Both the position numbers and the translations under genes were made by a program. Shown one piece after another: positions 17,223 to 26,586 of a stretch of 64,000 bases of DNA. The stretch comes from Pseudoalteromonas rubra (GTDB taxonomy: Bacteria; Pseudomonadota; Gammaproteobacteria; Enterobacterales; Alteromonadaceae). The notes under the pieces are model-generated. The model did no database searches. It worked only from the letters and a program-made list of their open reading frames with translations, and had not been told where the DNA came from. The DNA is taken from NCBI RefSeq assembly GCF_005886805.2, contig NZ_CP045429.1:2078501-2142500 (forward strand). Reading direction: 5' to 3'. The first letter of the stretch is position 1, and each line of letters begins with the position of its first letter.

Positions 17223-18695
17223 TTGAGACAACAAAAACAAGCATCCTATCTGGATGCCTTTATTCCTATTGTGGTATTGGTAAGCCTGTTAGGTGCAGCT
17301 GTATACCTCTACGGTGATAATTCTTCTTCAGGGCCAAACCAGATAGCCCTGCTATTTGCTACCTTTACAGCTGCGTTGATCGGGCTTAAAAATGGCTTTA
17401 CCTGGAAGACGCTTGAAGAAGCGATGATCAAAGGGATCACCATCTCTTTGGGGGCAATCCTCATTCTGCTGATGGTAGGTGCTTTGATTGGAACCTGGTT
17501 GCTTTCCGGCACAGTGCCCACTTTAATCTACTATGGTTTACAGATTATTCACCCTTCGTGGTTTTACGCGGCTGGGTGTTTAATTTGTGGCATTGTGGCT
17601 ATGAGTATTGGCAGCTCCTGGACAACAGCTGCAACAATAGGTGTTGCCCTGCTGGGGGTTGCTAATGGCTTGGGACTGGATCCTGTGGTGACTGCCGGGG
17701 CAGTTATATCAGGTGCATACTTCGGAGACAAGTTGTCTCCGCTGTCAGAAACAACGAATTTGGCGCCAGCGGTTGCGGGGAGTGATTTATTCGAGCATAT
17801 TCAGCACATGCTATGGACAACAGTACCAAGCTTTGTCATCGCCTTAATCATATTTATCTTTATGGGATTCAATGCTGATGTGTCCAGCGAATCGAGCAAG
17901 ATTGATGAAATTGCCTCGATCCTGCAAAGTAATTTTAATATCAGCATAGTTAACCTCGTGCCTCTGATTATTCTTTTGGGCCTCGCCATCAAAAAGATGC
18001 CAGCTTTTCCTGCTATTTCTATTGGTGCCGTTGTTGGTGCGATATGGGCATTGTTGTTCCAGGGAGATTTGATAGCGAGCCAGGTAAATCCGGATGAAGG
18101 CGTGTTGGTCAGTCATTTCAAACTGGTTTGGGCCACATTCTTTGATGGTTTTAGTCTCGAAACGGGTAATGCCAAGATGGATGACCTGCTCAGTGGCGGC
18201 GGGATGTCGAGTATGTTGACGACGACCTGGTTGGTTATGACGGCGCTAATGTTTGGTGCAATCATGGAAAAAACCGGATTGCTTGAGCTGTTTGTCAAGA
18301 GCATTCTGAAAGTGGCTAAGAGTACAGGTTCACTCATTGCCTCTACGGTTGCTACTTGTTTTGGTACTAACCTGGTTGCGGCTGATCAATACATTGCCAT
18401 TGTGGTGCCTGGTCGTATGTTCAAAGAAGAGTATACGAAACGTGGCCTGAGAAGTGTTAACTTATCCAGAACACTGGAAGACGGGGGGACGATAACAAGC
18501 CCCTTGATCCCATGGAATACGTGTGGTGCGTATATGCAAAGTGTGCTGTTGATAAATCCACTTGATTATGCGGTTTACGCTTTCTTTAACCTAATCAATC
18601 CATTCCTGGCAATTGTGTACGCATACCTGGGCATTAAGATTTTAAAAATTAAGCCTAAAGCGATGCAGCAAGGTGCAACAGCACCAGACGCCTAG
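17223..18695 (+). CDS. nhaC: NhaC-family Na+/H+ antiporter
   Basis: This 490-residue membrane protein has about 11-12 helices. Family motifs include ISGAYFGDKLSPLSETTNLA and the C-terminal LEDGGTITSPLIPWNTCGAY. NhaC-type carriers exchange internal Na+ for external protons; some relatives exchange malate/lactate or arginine/ornithine, so substrate is inferred. The start is TTG at 17223 with GAAGGAG about 10 nt upstream; no better ATG precedes the first helix. It is monocistronic, with its own terminator. It is the second sodium/proton system in the window after the Mrp operon. Confidence 0.9.
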   Translation: MRQQKQASYLDAFIPIVVLVSLLGAAVYLYGDNSSSGPNQIALLFATFTAALIGLKNGFTWKTLEEAMIKGITISLGAILILLMVGALIGTWLLSGTVPTLIYYGLQIIHPSWFYAAGCLICGIVAMSIGSSWTTAATIGVALLGVANGLGLDPVVTAGAVISGAYFGDKLSPLSETTNLAPAVAGSDLFEHIQHMLWTTVPSFVIALIIFIFMGFNADVSSESSKIDEIASILQSNFNISIVNLVPLIILLGLAIKKMPAFPAISIGAVVGAIWALLFQGDLIASQVNPDEGVLVSHFKLVWATFFDGFSLETGNAKMDDLLSGGGMSSMLTTTWLVMTALMFGAIMEKTGLLELFVKSILKVAKSTGSLIASTVATCFGTNLVAADQYIAIVVPGRMFKEEYTKRGLRSVNLSRTLEDGGTITSPLIPWNTCGAYMQSVLLINPLDYAVYAFFNLINPFLAIVYAYLGIKILKIKPKAMQQGATAPDA

Positions 18696-18722
18696 GTTAT
18701 TAAAGCCTAAAAAAAGAAAGAA

Positions 18723-18751
18723 AAGCGCCTCATTGAATTTGAGGCGTTTTT
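18723..18751 (+). terminator. Terminator of nhaC
   Basis: CGCCTCA (18726-18732) pairs with TGAGGCG (18740-18746) around a 7-nt loop and is followed by TTTTT. Confidence 0.85.
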
Positions 18752-18889
18752 GCTCGTCTCACGGTCATAAATCCCTTTGCCCTTAGCGCGGGCCGTTCTA
18801 CAATAAAGATATTGATTTGTACTCATTTTTTCATTGTGCTCAGTTGTCTCCGTGACGCAAGCACATGTAATTTGATAATAGGAATTGTC

Positions 18890-21481
18890 ATGACCTCAAA
18901 ACCTCAGGCCAAATACCTGCATGATTATCAGCCTCCCACACATGACGTTGAGAATCTCGCCTTATGCTTCGAATTAGATGCCCAGAATACCAAAGTGACG
19001 GCTCGCTTTACGCTGTCGTCACTGGATGGCGCAACGTCCGTGGTGCTGGATGGTATCGAGCTGACCCTTCAGTCTGTGAAAGTGGATGGACAAAGCCACT
19101 CAGATTACAAGCTACATGAGACTGGCCTGGAACTATTTGGGCTGGGCGAGCGCGCTGAAATCGAAATCGTAAATACGATTTCGCCAGCTACGAACACCTC
19201 TCTAGAAGGATTGTATTTGTCAGATGGCGCTTATTGCACGCAGTGTGAGGCTGAAGGATTTCGAAAAATTACGTATTTCCTGGACAGACCCGATGTGCTA
19301 ACGACTTATCAGGTCAAGATCATCGGACCCAGGGAAATGCCACATTTACTGTCTAATGGTAATAAGGTCGACAGTGGAGAGCTGGCGGATGGTCGTCACT
19401 ACGTGAGTTGGGAAGACCCCTTTAAGAAGCCGTCCTATTTATTTGCACTTGTTGCCGGCGACTTTGATGTTCTGACAGATACATTCGAAACACGCTCGGG
19501 TCGCCAGGTAGACCTGCAGTTATTTGTAGATAAGGGCAATCTGAGTAAAGCGCCGCATGCCATGGCGTCATTGAAAAAGGCCATGGCATGGGATGAAGAA
19601 AGGTTTGATCTCGAATACGACCTGGATATCTATATGATTGTTGCGGTGGATTTTTTCAATATGGGAGCAATGGAGAACAAGGGACTTAATGTGTTCAACA
19701 GTGCCTGCGTGTTAGCCAATCAGGAAACGGCCACTGATAGAGATTTTCATGTCATTGAGTCCATCGTCGGTCATGAATACTTTCACAACTGGACAGGCAA
19801 CAGGGTAACTTGCCGCGACTGGTTCCAGTTGAGCCTTAAAGAAGGACTGACTGTATTTCGTGATCAGGAGTTCAGCAGTGATCTGGGTTCGCGTGCATTA
19901 AACCGGATAGATGCAGTGAATACAGTTCGCACCCATCAGTTTGCTGAAGATGCTGGGCCTATGGCGCATCCAATTCGCCCACAGCAAGTTATCGAAATGA
20001 ATAATTTCTATACGGTGACTGTATACAACAAAGGCGCAGAAGTGATCCGCATGATGCACACCATCCTGGGGGAAGCTGGTTTTCAGAAGGGGATGAAGCT
20101 CTATTTTGAGCGTCATGACGGCCAGGCGGTAACCTGTGATGACTTTGTTGCAGCGATGAGTGATGCCAATAGCAAAGATCTAAACCAGTTTAAACTTTGG
20201 TATAACCAGGTTGGTACGCCCAAAATTAGCGCGCGTACGAGCTTTGATTCGCAACAGGGCGAGTTTACGCTACATCTGGCCCAAAGCCATGCAGAACATG
20301 ATCCGGTAGAGGCTCCTTTGCATATTCCGGTTGCAGTTGAGCTGTTGGACGAGCAGGGAGAAGTGATAGCCATCCCTGAGTCGATTGCAAAACAAGGTAA
20401 AGTAATAGAGCTTACCGAAAAGCAGCAGAGCTATGTCTTTTCGGGATTAGAGGGTGAGCCGGTTGTTGTATTACTTGAAGGGTTCTCAGCGCCTTGTTTA
20501 TTGAATTATGATTATCAGCAACATCAGCTGCTTCACATTGCCAAGTATGCCAGCAGTGATTACGCACGCTGGGAAGCCATTCAGCAGCTTTACAAAGCCG
20601 AGATTAAGTCACTGGTAAATACTCAGGTGTTTGATGAATATCAGCTACCAGAAAGCTTAATTCAGGCATTACGCATGTTGCTTGATGATCTTAGTGGAGA
20701 CTTGTCAATCCTCGCTGAGCTATTCACTGTGCCTGGCTTTGACGCCCTGAATGCTGACTATACACCAGTTCCGGTTGAGCAGCTGACGCAAGCTATTTCG
20801 ACTATTGAGTGCCAGATAGCGACTCAGTTGAAATCAGTTTGGCGTGATGTGTATGCACAACTACAGGATGACGGAAGCCTTGAGGCAAAGGCAGTTGCTA
20901 TTCGCACCATGAAGAATAAATGCTTGTTTTACCTCGCACAGGTGTCAGACCCTCAAATCCAGGGCTGGATCCAGGCACAAAGTGAGAGTCATAACATGAC
21001 GTTGAAACTGGGGGCGCTTAGAGCGGCTGTCAACGCTGACCATGTACTGACTCAGTTATTACTGGATGACTTTGACAAACAATGGCAGTCAGATTTGCTG
21101 GTAATGGACAAATGGTTTGCATTGCAAGCGAGCCGGAGTGACGACAATTGCATCGACAACATTTTGTCCCTGTACAACCATCCGTGTTTCGATAAAGCCA
21201 ATCCAAATCGCGTTCGTGCTTTGATTGGCGCTTTCACGCGGGGTAACCCCAGGCACTTCCATCGCAAAGATGGTCGTGGATATGCGTTACTTGGTGACTT
21301 AATCGCTGAGCTAAACCAGGTCAATCCGCAAAATGCGTCCAGAATAATTACGCCTTTGCTGTCCTTCAAGCGTTTTGATGACACCAGACAAGGGCTAATG
21401 AAAGCTCAGTTGGAAAAACTGGCTCGACTACCTGAACTGAGCGATGATCTGTATGAAAAAATTGACAAAGCACTGAACTAA
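18890..21481 (+). CDS. pepN: Aminopeptidase N (M1 family)
   Basis: This 863-residue zinc aminopeptidase has the exopeptidase motif GAMEN (in FNMGAMENKGLNVF), the zinc site HEYFHNWTGNR with its distal glutamate in LKEGLTVFRDQEF, and the C-terminal helical domain. The length fits the E. coli-type PepN of about 870 residues. The ATG at 18890 with AGGA upstream begins MTSKPQAKYLHDY, as in the family; an upstream in-frame ATG at 18812 would add 26 unrelated residues. The enzyme degrades cytosolic peptides from the N-terminus. A DUF2835 gene follows. Confidence 0.96.
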   Translation: MTSKPQAKYLHDYQPPTHDVENLALCFELDAQNTKVTARFTLSSLDGATSVVLDGIELTLQSVKVDGQSHSDYKLHETGLELFGLGERAEIEIVNTISPATNTSLEGLYLSDGAYCTQCEAEGFRKITYFLDRPDVLTTYQVKIIGPREMPHLLSNGNKVDSGELADGRHYVSWEDPFKKPSYLFALVAGDFDVLTDTFETRSGRQVDLQLFVDKGNLSKAPHAMASLKKAMAWDEERFDLEYDLDIYMIVAVDFFNMGAMENKGLNVFNSACVLANQETATDRDFHVIESIVGHEYFHNWTGNRVTCRDWFQLSLKEGLTVFRDQEFSSDLGSRALNRIDAVNTVRTHQFAEDAGPMAHPIRPQQVIEMNNFYTVTVYNKGAEVIRMMHTILGEAGFQKGMKLYFERHDGQAVTCDDFVAAMSDANSKDLNQFKLWYNQVGTPKISARTSFDSQQGEFTLHLAQSHAEHDPVEAPLHIPVAVELLDEQGEVIAIPESIAKQGKVIELTEKQQSYVFSGLEGEPVVVLLEGFSAPCLLNYDYQQHQLLHIAKYASSDYARWEAIQQLYKAEIKSLVNTQVFDEYQLPESLIQALRMLLDDLSGDLSILAELFTVPGFDALNADYTPVPVEQLTQAISTIECQIATQLKSVWRDVYAQLQDDGSLEAKAVAIRTMKNKCLFYLAQVSDPQIQGWIQAQSESHNMTLKLGALRAAVNADHVLTQLLLDDFDKQWQSDLLVMDKWFALQASRSDDNCIDNILSLYNHPCFDKANPNRVRALIGAFTRGNPRHFHRKDGRGYALLGDLIAELNQVNPQNASRIITPLLSFKRFDDTRQGLMKAQLEKLARLPELSDDLYEKIDKALN

Positions 21482-21523
21482 AAGTGCTTTTAGTCGAAAT
21501 ATGTAAAGGTTTGTATCCACATT

Positions 21524-21745
21524 ATGCATGAGTATTACTTTTACATGGATTTAAGCCATGAACAATGTATGGCGTATTACCACGGACATGTTGAGTATAT
21601 ACAAGTCGTAGAGGATGGGGGAAAGCGGATCCGCTTTCCTGCCCATCATATCAGGCGACACGTATCAACATTAGGCGTTCGAGGTCGCTTTCGTTTGTTG
21701 CTTGATGAAAATAACCGCTTCGTAGCGCTGGAAAAAGTAGCTTGA
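21524..21745 (+). CDS. DUF2835 family small protein
   Basis: This 73-residue protein has the pattern YYFYMDLSHEQCMAYYHGHV, then IRFPAHHIRRHVSTLGVRGRF and a final strand RFVALEKV, matching DUF2835. The family is found in gammaproteobacteria and has no known function that I can state. It lies 42 bp after pepN and may be cotranscribed. Confidence 0.85.
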   Translation: MHEYYFYMDLSHEQCMAYYHGHVEYIQVVEDGGKRIRFPAHHIRRHVSTLGVRGRFRLLLDENNRFVALEKVA

Positions 21746-21824
21746 TGACAATTATGCGACGAGACATAAAGTATTTTTGTTAAATCGGTTTGTTTTAAAC
21801 TTAAATTACGTGTTATAACTACTC

Positions 21825-21842
21825 TGGTAGGACGTCTTACCA
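21825..21842. promoter_or_regulatory. Palindromic operator candidate, FadR-like
   Basis: TGGTAGGACGTCTTACCA is an 18-bp palindrome with one mismatched pair and centre GACGTC. It lies 140 bp before the DUF1302 gene. A 17-bp frame over it (21822-21838) agrees with the E. coli FadR consensus as I recall it (AACTGGTCNGACNTGTT) at 11 of 15 fixed positions. The identity of the regulator is inference. Confidence 0.4.
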
Positions 21843-21981
21843 TGAGTGAAATACGCTCCAATGAGATAAAAATGCACCGATCAGACGCGTATTATTTGTA
21901 ATTTAAAGCTATCGCTTCTATCGTTACGACAACAAAAAACAATAACTTGATAAGAATTACCCGCCAAAGGGGGGAGAAATA

Positions 21982-24099
21982 ATGATAAAAACATCGCGCT
22001 TTGTGAAGAACAAGATCATGCTGGGCCTAAGCGCTGCATGTCTTGGTGTCGCTGGCACTGCTGCGCAAGCCGCCACGTTCCAAGTTGGTGATTTTGATGT
22101 GACCTTTGATTCTACGTTTTCTTACGGTCAGAGTATTCGTGTAGAAGACCGTGACTTTGATCATATTGGTAAGAGTAATCACCCGCGTTATAACTGGACC
22201 GGTTATAATGCCTCATTAGGCAACACCATCTATTCGTCTTCTCAGATCTGGTCACAACAGGGTGCATACTCTAACAACGGTGACGCTGGTAACTTGAACT
22301 TCGATTCTGGCGACACGTTTTCTCAGTTGCTCAAGGGCACCCATGAACTTGGCATCAGTAAAGATAACTACGGTTTCTTCTCTCGTTTCATGTATTTCTA
22401 CGATTTTGCGATGGAAGATGGTGATTTTGCATACAGCAATCCGGTATCTGGACAGAAAGTCGATCCTTGCGCAGATGACGACACTAAAGAACAGGTTTGC
22501 TCCGATGTTCGTTTACTTGATGCCTTCGTTTGGGCAGATTTTGATATCAATAACGGTAAAAACCCGCTATCAGTCAGATTAGGTCGCCAGGTAGTCAACT
22601 GGGGTGAAAGTACCCTGATCAGCCACGGTATTAATGTAAACCCGGTTGATATCGACCGTCTTAAAGCACCTGGTGCAGAGCTAAAAGAAGCGTTCATTCC
22701 GGTCGGCATGTTCTGGGCCTCTCTAGGCCTGACGGATAACGTAACGCTGGAAGCTTTTTATCAGTATGAATGGCATGAAACACGCCTTCCTGCGACAGGA
22801 AGTTATTTCTCTACTAATGATTTTGCGTCAGAAAATGGTTACAACCAGAACATTCAGCTCGGCTTCACAGCCAACCCGGATATTGATCTGGCACATCTGA
22901 CTGAAGCACTGAATAACCTCCATACAAACTGGATGGGCGCGTTAGCTGCTCAAGGCTTGGACGTTACAGATCCAAATGTACTGCAAAGCGAAGCAGCTAT
23001 TTCGCAGCTTACTTCTATGTATCTGGCATATCCAACCAAAGTTGCACTGAAAGGCAAAGGTCTGAATGGCAAGAGAGAGCCACAGGATGGTGGTCAGTTT
23101 GGTATTCGTCTGGGTATGTTTGCCCCGGAACTTAACGATACTGAGTTTGCGTTATACTACATTAATTACCATGCTCGTCGCCCACTGATATCAGGTAAGG
23201 CGTCGAACTTTACCAGCGATGCCATTGCTGCCGACCTGAATTACATTCAGAACAACACGCTGAATGATGAGAATTTCACTAACCTTAATGCATTTACGCA
23301 AGGTTTGATTGAATACCCAGAAGACATTAAGTTGTACGGTTTGAGTTTCAACACCGCAATTGGTGAAACCGCATTCTCGGGTGAGTTTGCTTATCGCCAA
23401 GACGAGCCTCTACAGATTGACGATGTAGAGTTGCTTTATGCGGGTATGTTGGAACAGCTCGCTCTTGCTGGCATTCGCACAGACGTCGCTGGTTTGTCTC
23501 AGTTGAGTAAAGGTGACGATGTCGCTTATGTAGAGCCAGGCGCAATTGCACAGGGTTATGTGTTGAAAGACACGATGCAGCTGCAATTCACTGCAACGCA
23601 CTTATTCGGCCCATCGCTGGGTGCAGATAGCTGGGCGTTGGTTGGTGAAGTAGGTGGCGTCACGATTAAAGACATGCCGAGTTATGATGAGCTACGTTTA
23701 AACGTAGCGGGTACTGGCCGAAGCGGAACGATTGAAGGTATTAACGGTCAAAGCTACGACCTGTTGCATATGGCTATCTCAAATGGTCCTGAAGTAAACC
23801 CATTCCCAACCGCCTCTGCATGGGGTTATCGCTTAATTGCTAAAGGTGAATACAATAACTTGTTTGCTGGCGTTAACATGTCACCTCGCATCGTATTTTC
23901 TCATGACGTCAATGGTATAACACCGGATCCAATGTTCCTGTTCGTAGAAGATCGTAAGTCGGTTGGTTTGACTCTCAACTTTAACTATCAAAATGCCTGG
24001 TCATTTGACTTTGGCTATAACGCATTCTGGGGTGGTGGCAAGACCAACACATTCTCAGATCGTGATTTCGTTTCATTTAATATCAAGTATTCAATCTAA
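21982..24099 (+). CDS. DUF1302 family outer-membrane protein
   Basis: This 705-residue exported protein has a signal peptide ending around GTAAQA-ATFQV, then a long run of alternating strands with aromatic residues typical of a beta barrel, ending DRDFVSFNIKYSI. The N-terminus after cleavage (FQVGDFDVTFDSTFSYGQSIRV) and LGRQVVNWGESTLISHGINV are DUF1302 signatures. Two cysteines near residues 160-170 may form a loop disulfide. It is first in a four-gene operon with a DUF1329 protein 11 bp downstream. I infer a barrel handling hydrophobic compounds; the substrate is unknown. GGGGGAG precedes the ATG. Confidence 0.9.
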   Translation: MIKTSRFVKNKIMLGLSAACLGVAGTAAQAATFQVGDFDVTFDSTFSYGQSIRVEDRDFDHIGKSNHPRYNWTGYNASLGNTIYSSSQIWSQQGAYSNNGDAGNLNFDSGDTFSQLLKGTHELGISKDNYGFFSRFMYFYDFAMEDGDFAYSNPVSGQKVDPCADDDTKEQVCSDVRLLDAFVWADFDINNGKNPLSVRLGRQVVNWGESTLISHGINVNPVDIDRLKAPGAELKEAFIPVGMFWASLGLTDNVTLEAFYQYEWHETRLPATGSYFSTNDFASENGYNQNIQLGFTANPDIDLAHLTEALNNLHTNWMGALAAQGLDVTDPNVLQSEAAISQLTSMYLAYPTKVALKGKGLNGKREPQDGGQFGIRLGMFAPELNDTEFALYYINYHARRPLISGKASNFTSDAIAADLNYIQNNTLNDENFTNLNAFTQGLIEYPEDIKLYGLSFNTAIGETAFSGEFAYRQDEPLQIDDVELLYAGMLEQLALAGIRTDVAGLSQLSKGDDVAYVEPGAIAQGYVLKDTMQLQFTATHLFGPSLGADSWALVGEVGGVTIKDMPSYDELRLNVAGTGRSGTIEGINGQSYDLLHMAISNGPEVNPFPTASAWGYRLIAKGEYNNLFAGVNMSPRIVFSHDVNGITPDPMFLFVEDRKSVGLTLNFNYQNAWSFDFGYNAFWGGGKTNTFSDRDFVSFNIKYSI

Positions 24100-24110
24100 G
24101 GGCTTTCAAT

Positions 24111-25478
24111 ATGTTTAGAAAACCTACTATGCTTGCTGCAACAATTATAACAATGATGGCAGCACCGGGTGCATTTGCAAAAATGGCCCCTGAAGAAATT
24201 GCGCGTTTAGGCGCGGATCTGACTCCAATTGGTGCAGAAAAAGCAGGCAATGCCGATGGTAGTATTCCAGCCTGGACCGGTGGGATCACTAAGCCACCTG
24301 CGGGTTATAAAGTGGGCATGCACCATCCTGATCCTTTTGCAGATGATAAAATCTTGTTCACTATTGATAAAACCAATCTGGATAAGCATAAAGATAAGTT
24401 GAGCCCGGGACAGGTTGCTTTGTTCAATACCTACCCAGACACGTTCAAAATGCATGTTTACCCAACTCGTCGTAGTGCTGCATATCCACAGTTTGTTTAT
24501 GATGCAACTAAAAAGTACGCTGCAACAGCGCAGTTGATTGAAGATGGTAATGGGATTAAAGACACAGCAATTGGTATTCCTTTTCCTATCCCTAAAGACG
24601 GTTTAGAAGCTATCTGGAATCACCTGCTACGCTATCGTGGTTTGTCAATCGCGCGTTATGGTGGCCAGGCGATGCCAACTGCATCAGGCTCTTACAACAT
24701 CATCGGTTTTGATGAGCAGCTGTTAGTAAAATATTCAGATCCTGATGCGACACCTGCTGAGTTAAAAGAGTCTAATGTTCTGTTTAAGTTCAAGCAGAAG
24801 GTAACTGAGCCTGCGCGTTTGGCCGGAACCGCACTACTGGTACATGAAACAATGGACCAAATCCTGACTCCTCGTCAGGCGTGGACTTATAACACTGGTC
24901 AGCGTCGTGTACGCCGTGCGCCAAACGTTGCTTATGACGCACCGGGAACTGCATCGGACAGCCTGCGTACTACTGATGACTTTGATATGTTCAACGGGTC
25001 GCCGAACCGTTATAACTGGACTTTGAAAGGTAAGCAGGAGCTTTACATTCCGTACAATAGCTACAAATTGCACAGTGATAAACTGAAGTACGACGATATT
25101 CTGATGGCCGGTCACGTTAATCCTGAACATGTACGCTACGAGAAACATCGTGTTTGGGTAGTTGAAGCAAACCTGAAAGAAGGCACGCGCCACATTTATA
25201 AGAAACGTGTTTTCTACATTGATGAGGATAGCTGGCAGATCCACGTTGCAGATTTGTATGATAACCGCGATCAAATGTATCGCGTAGCTATGGCCCATGG
25301 CCTGAACTACTATGATGTGCCTACTCATTGGAGTACGCTGGATGTTTACCATGATCTGAACTCTCGCCGTTACTTGGCTATTGGTCTCGACAACGAAGAG
25401 AAAATGTACGACTTCAGCCAGTCATTCCAGGACAATGAGTTCACACAAAGCGCTTTACGTCGCGAGGGCAGACGATAA
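24111..25478 (+). CDS. DUF1329 family periplasmic/envelope protein
   Basis: This 455-residue protein has a signal peptide (LAATIITMMAAPGAFA-KMAPEE). Family motifs are LTPIGAEKAGNADGSIPAWTGG and later RRAPNVAYDAPG, YIPYNSYKLHS and KRVFYIDEDSWQI. DUF1329 proteins are paired with DUF1302 proteins across proteobacteria and, as I recall, are predicted to have a LolA/LolB-like fold, which would suit a periplasmic carrier of lipids or other hydrophobic molecules. It lies 11 bp after the DUF1302 gene. The gap to the next gene holds two hairpins. Confidence 0.92.
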   Translation: MFRKPTMLAATIITMMAAPGAFAKMAPEEIARLGADLTPIGAEKAGNADGSIPAWTGGITKPPAGYKVGMHHPDPFADDKILFTIDKTNLDKHKDKLSPGQVALFNTYPDTFKMHVYPTRRSAAYPQFVYDATKKYAATAQLIEDGNGIKDTAIGIPFPIPKDGLEAIWNHLLRYRGLSIARYGGQAMPTASGSYNIIGFDEQLLVKYSDPDATPAELKESNVLFKFKQKVTEPARLAGTALLVHETMDQILTPRQAWTYNTGQRRVRRAPNVAYDAPGTASDSLRTTDDFDMFNGSPNRYNWTLKGKQELYIPYNSYKLHSDKLKYDDILMAGHVNPEHVRYEKHRVWVVEANLKEGTRHIYKKRVFYIDEDSWQIHVADLYDNRDQMYRVAMAHGLNYYDVPTHWSTLDVYHDLNSRRYLAIGLDNEEKMYDFSQSFQDNEFTQSALRREGRR

Positions 25479-25485
25479 GCACAGC

Positions 25486-25540
25486 TGCCGGTTAATTCCG
25501 GCACAGTACTACTTCTCAGGGACTGTGTTGGCAGTCCCTG
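25486..25540 (+). promoter_or_regulatory. Pair of mRNA hairpins between DUF1329 and YCF48 genes
   Basis: The first hairpin is TGCCGG/CCGGCA (25486-25503, 6-nt loop). The second is CAGGGACTG/CAGTCCCTG (25517-25540, 9-bp perfect stem, 6-nt loop). Neither is followed by a T run, so they are more likely RNA stability or processing elements than terminators. Confidence 0.45.
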
Positions 25541-25587
25541 AATTTGCACTTCCTATTCTCTCTCACACTAATTATCGAGTACTCATC

Positions 25588-26586
25588 ATGATTAAGAAGT
25601 TAGTCGCAACCACGATTGCAGTGATGGCAATGCAAAGTGATGCAGTAGCCGCAGCTTCTGATGCATTAATGGTGGCACATCCTCAGCGTACACTATTAAC
25701 AGATATCAGTTATACCGGTGCGCAGCTGGTAGCAGTTGGCAAGCATGGCACCATAGTGACCAGCAAAGATGGTAAAACCTGGCAGCAGGCTCAAGTGCCG
25801 GTGCAAAGTTTACTGACATCAGTGACGTTTGCCAGCGAAAAAAAAGGTTGGGCGTGTGGTCATGACGCAACCATTTTACACACAGAAGATGGCGGGCAGA
25901 GTTGGTTAATTCAGCAACATTTGCCTGATATCGAAAAACCGTGTCTGGATATTACTTTTGCCAATGAGCAAATTGGCTATGCTGTTGGTGCTTACGGCAT
26001 GATGTATGAAACGACAGATGGCGGAAAAAACTGGACTAAGCGTTTTATTGATGCTTTTGTCCACCCCGATGATGTGACCTATCTGGCGGAGCTAAAAGCA
26101 GATGATCCGGCGGCTTATGAAGATGAAACCGCATTTATCCTGCCGCATTTCAACACTTTGCTGATTGATGGCTCACAGTATTTATTAGCCGGCGAGATGG
26201 GCTTATTCGCTGTCAGTGATGATGCCGGGAAAAACTGGCGTAAGTTACCTGAGTTCTATGCAGGTTCTCTTTTCACTATTAGCAAAACAGCAGATGGCCG
26301 GGTAGTCACAGCCGGGTTACGTGGAAACGCATTTGTCTCTGACGCCGCGTTATCTCAGTTCCAGCGTCTGGCATTCAACAAAACTGCTACCATTAATCAG
26401 GTATTGACGGTTGATGATCAACAATACTTGTTTGCGAACAGTGGCGTTATTCACACACGTACCGAAACAGGTCTGTCTAGTGAGCAGTTGAAAAATGGTA
26501 AATCTATTATGGCCGGCGTTATGTTCGATGGACAATTGGTGCTGGCAACGGAAAACGGGATCCAGATAGTAGAGGTTAAACACTAA
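25588..26586 (+). CDS. YCF48/BNR-type beta-propeller periplasmic protein
   Basis: This protein of about 332 residues has a signal peptide (LVATTIAVMAMQSDAVAA). Repeated propeller blades contain GWACGHDATILHTEDGGQSW, GYAVGAYGMMYETTDGGKNW and FAVSDDAGKNWRKL, the D-GG-(Q/K)-(S/N)-W blade of YCF48/Hcf136-like proteins. ATG at 25588 begins the signal peptide; an upstream in-frame start would overlap the DUF1329 gene. The stop overlaps the next ATG by one base (TAATG), so it is coupled to the RND pump. I infer an assembly or partner role for the pump; no enzyme motif is seen. Confidence 0.9.
   Translation: MIKKLVATTIAVMAMQSDAVAAASDALMVAHPQRTLLTDISYTGAQLVAVGKHGTIVTSKDGKTWQQAQVPVQSLLTSVTFASEKKGWACGHDATILHTEDGGQSWLIQQHLPDIEKPCLDITFANEQIGYAVGAYGMMYETTDGGKNWTKRFIDAFVHPDDVTYLAELKADDPAAYEDETAFILPHFNTLLIDGSQYLLAGEMGLFAVSDDAGKNWRKLPEFYAGSLFTISKTADGRVVTAGLRGNAFVSDAALSQFQRLAFNKTATINQVLTVDDQQYLFANSGVIHTRTETGLSSEQLKNGKSIMAGVMFDGQLVLATENGIQIVEVKH

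Noticed and set aside
18812..18889. Upstream ATG extending pepN by 26 residues
   Set aside because: The added residues are unlike the family and the ATG at 18890 has a ribosome site and the family N-terminus.
21477..21494. Inverted repeat ACTAAAAG/CTTTTAGT at the pepN stop
   Set aside because: The centre is too short for a normal loop and no T run follows, so it is not called as a terminator.
25381..25587. Upstream extension of the YCF48 protein
   Set aside because: It would overlap the end of the DUF1329 gene and place the signal peptide in the middle of the protein.
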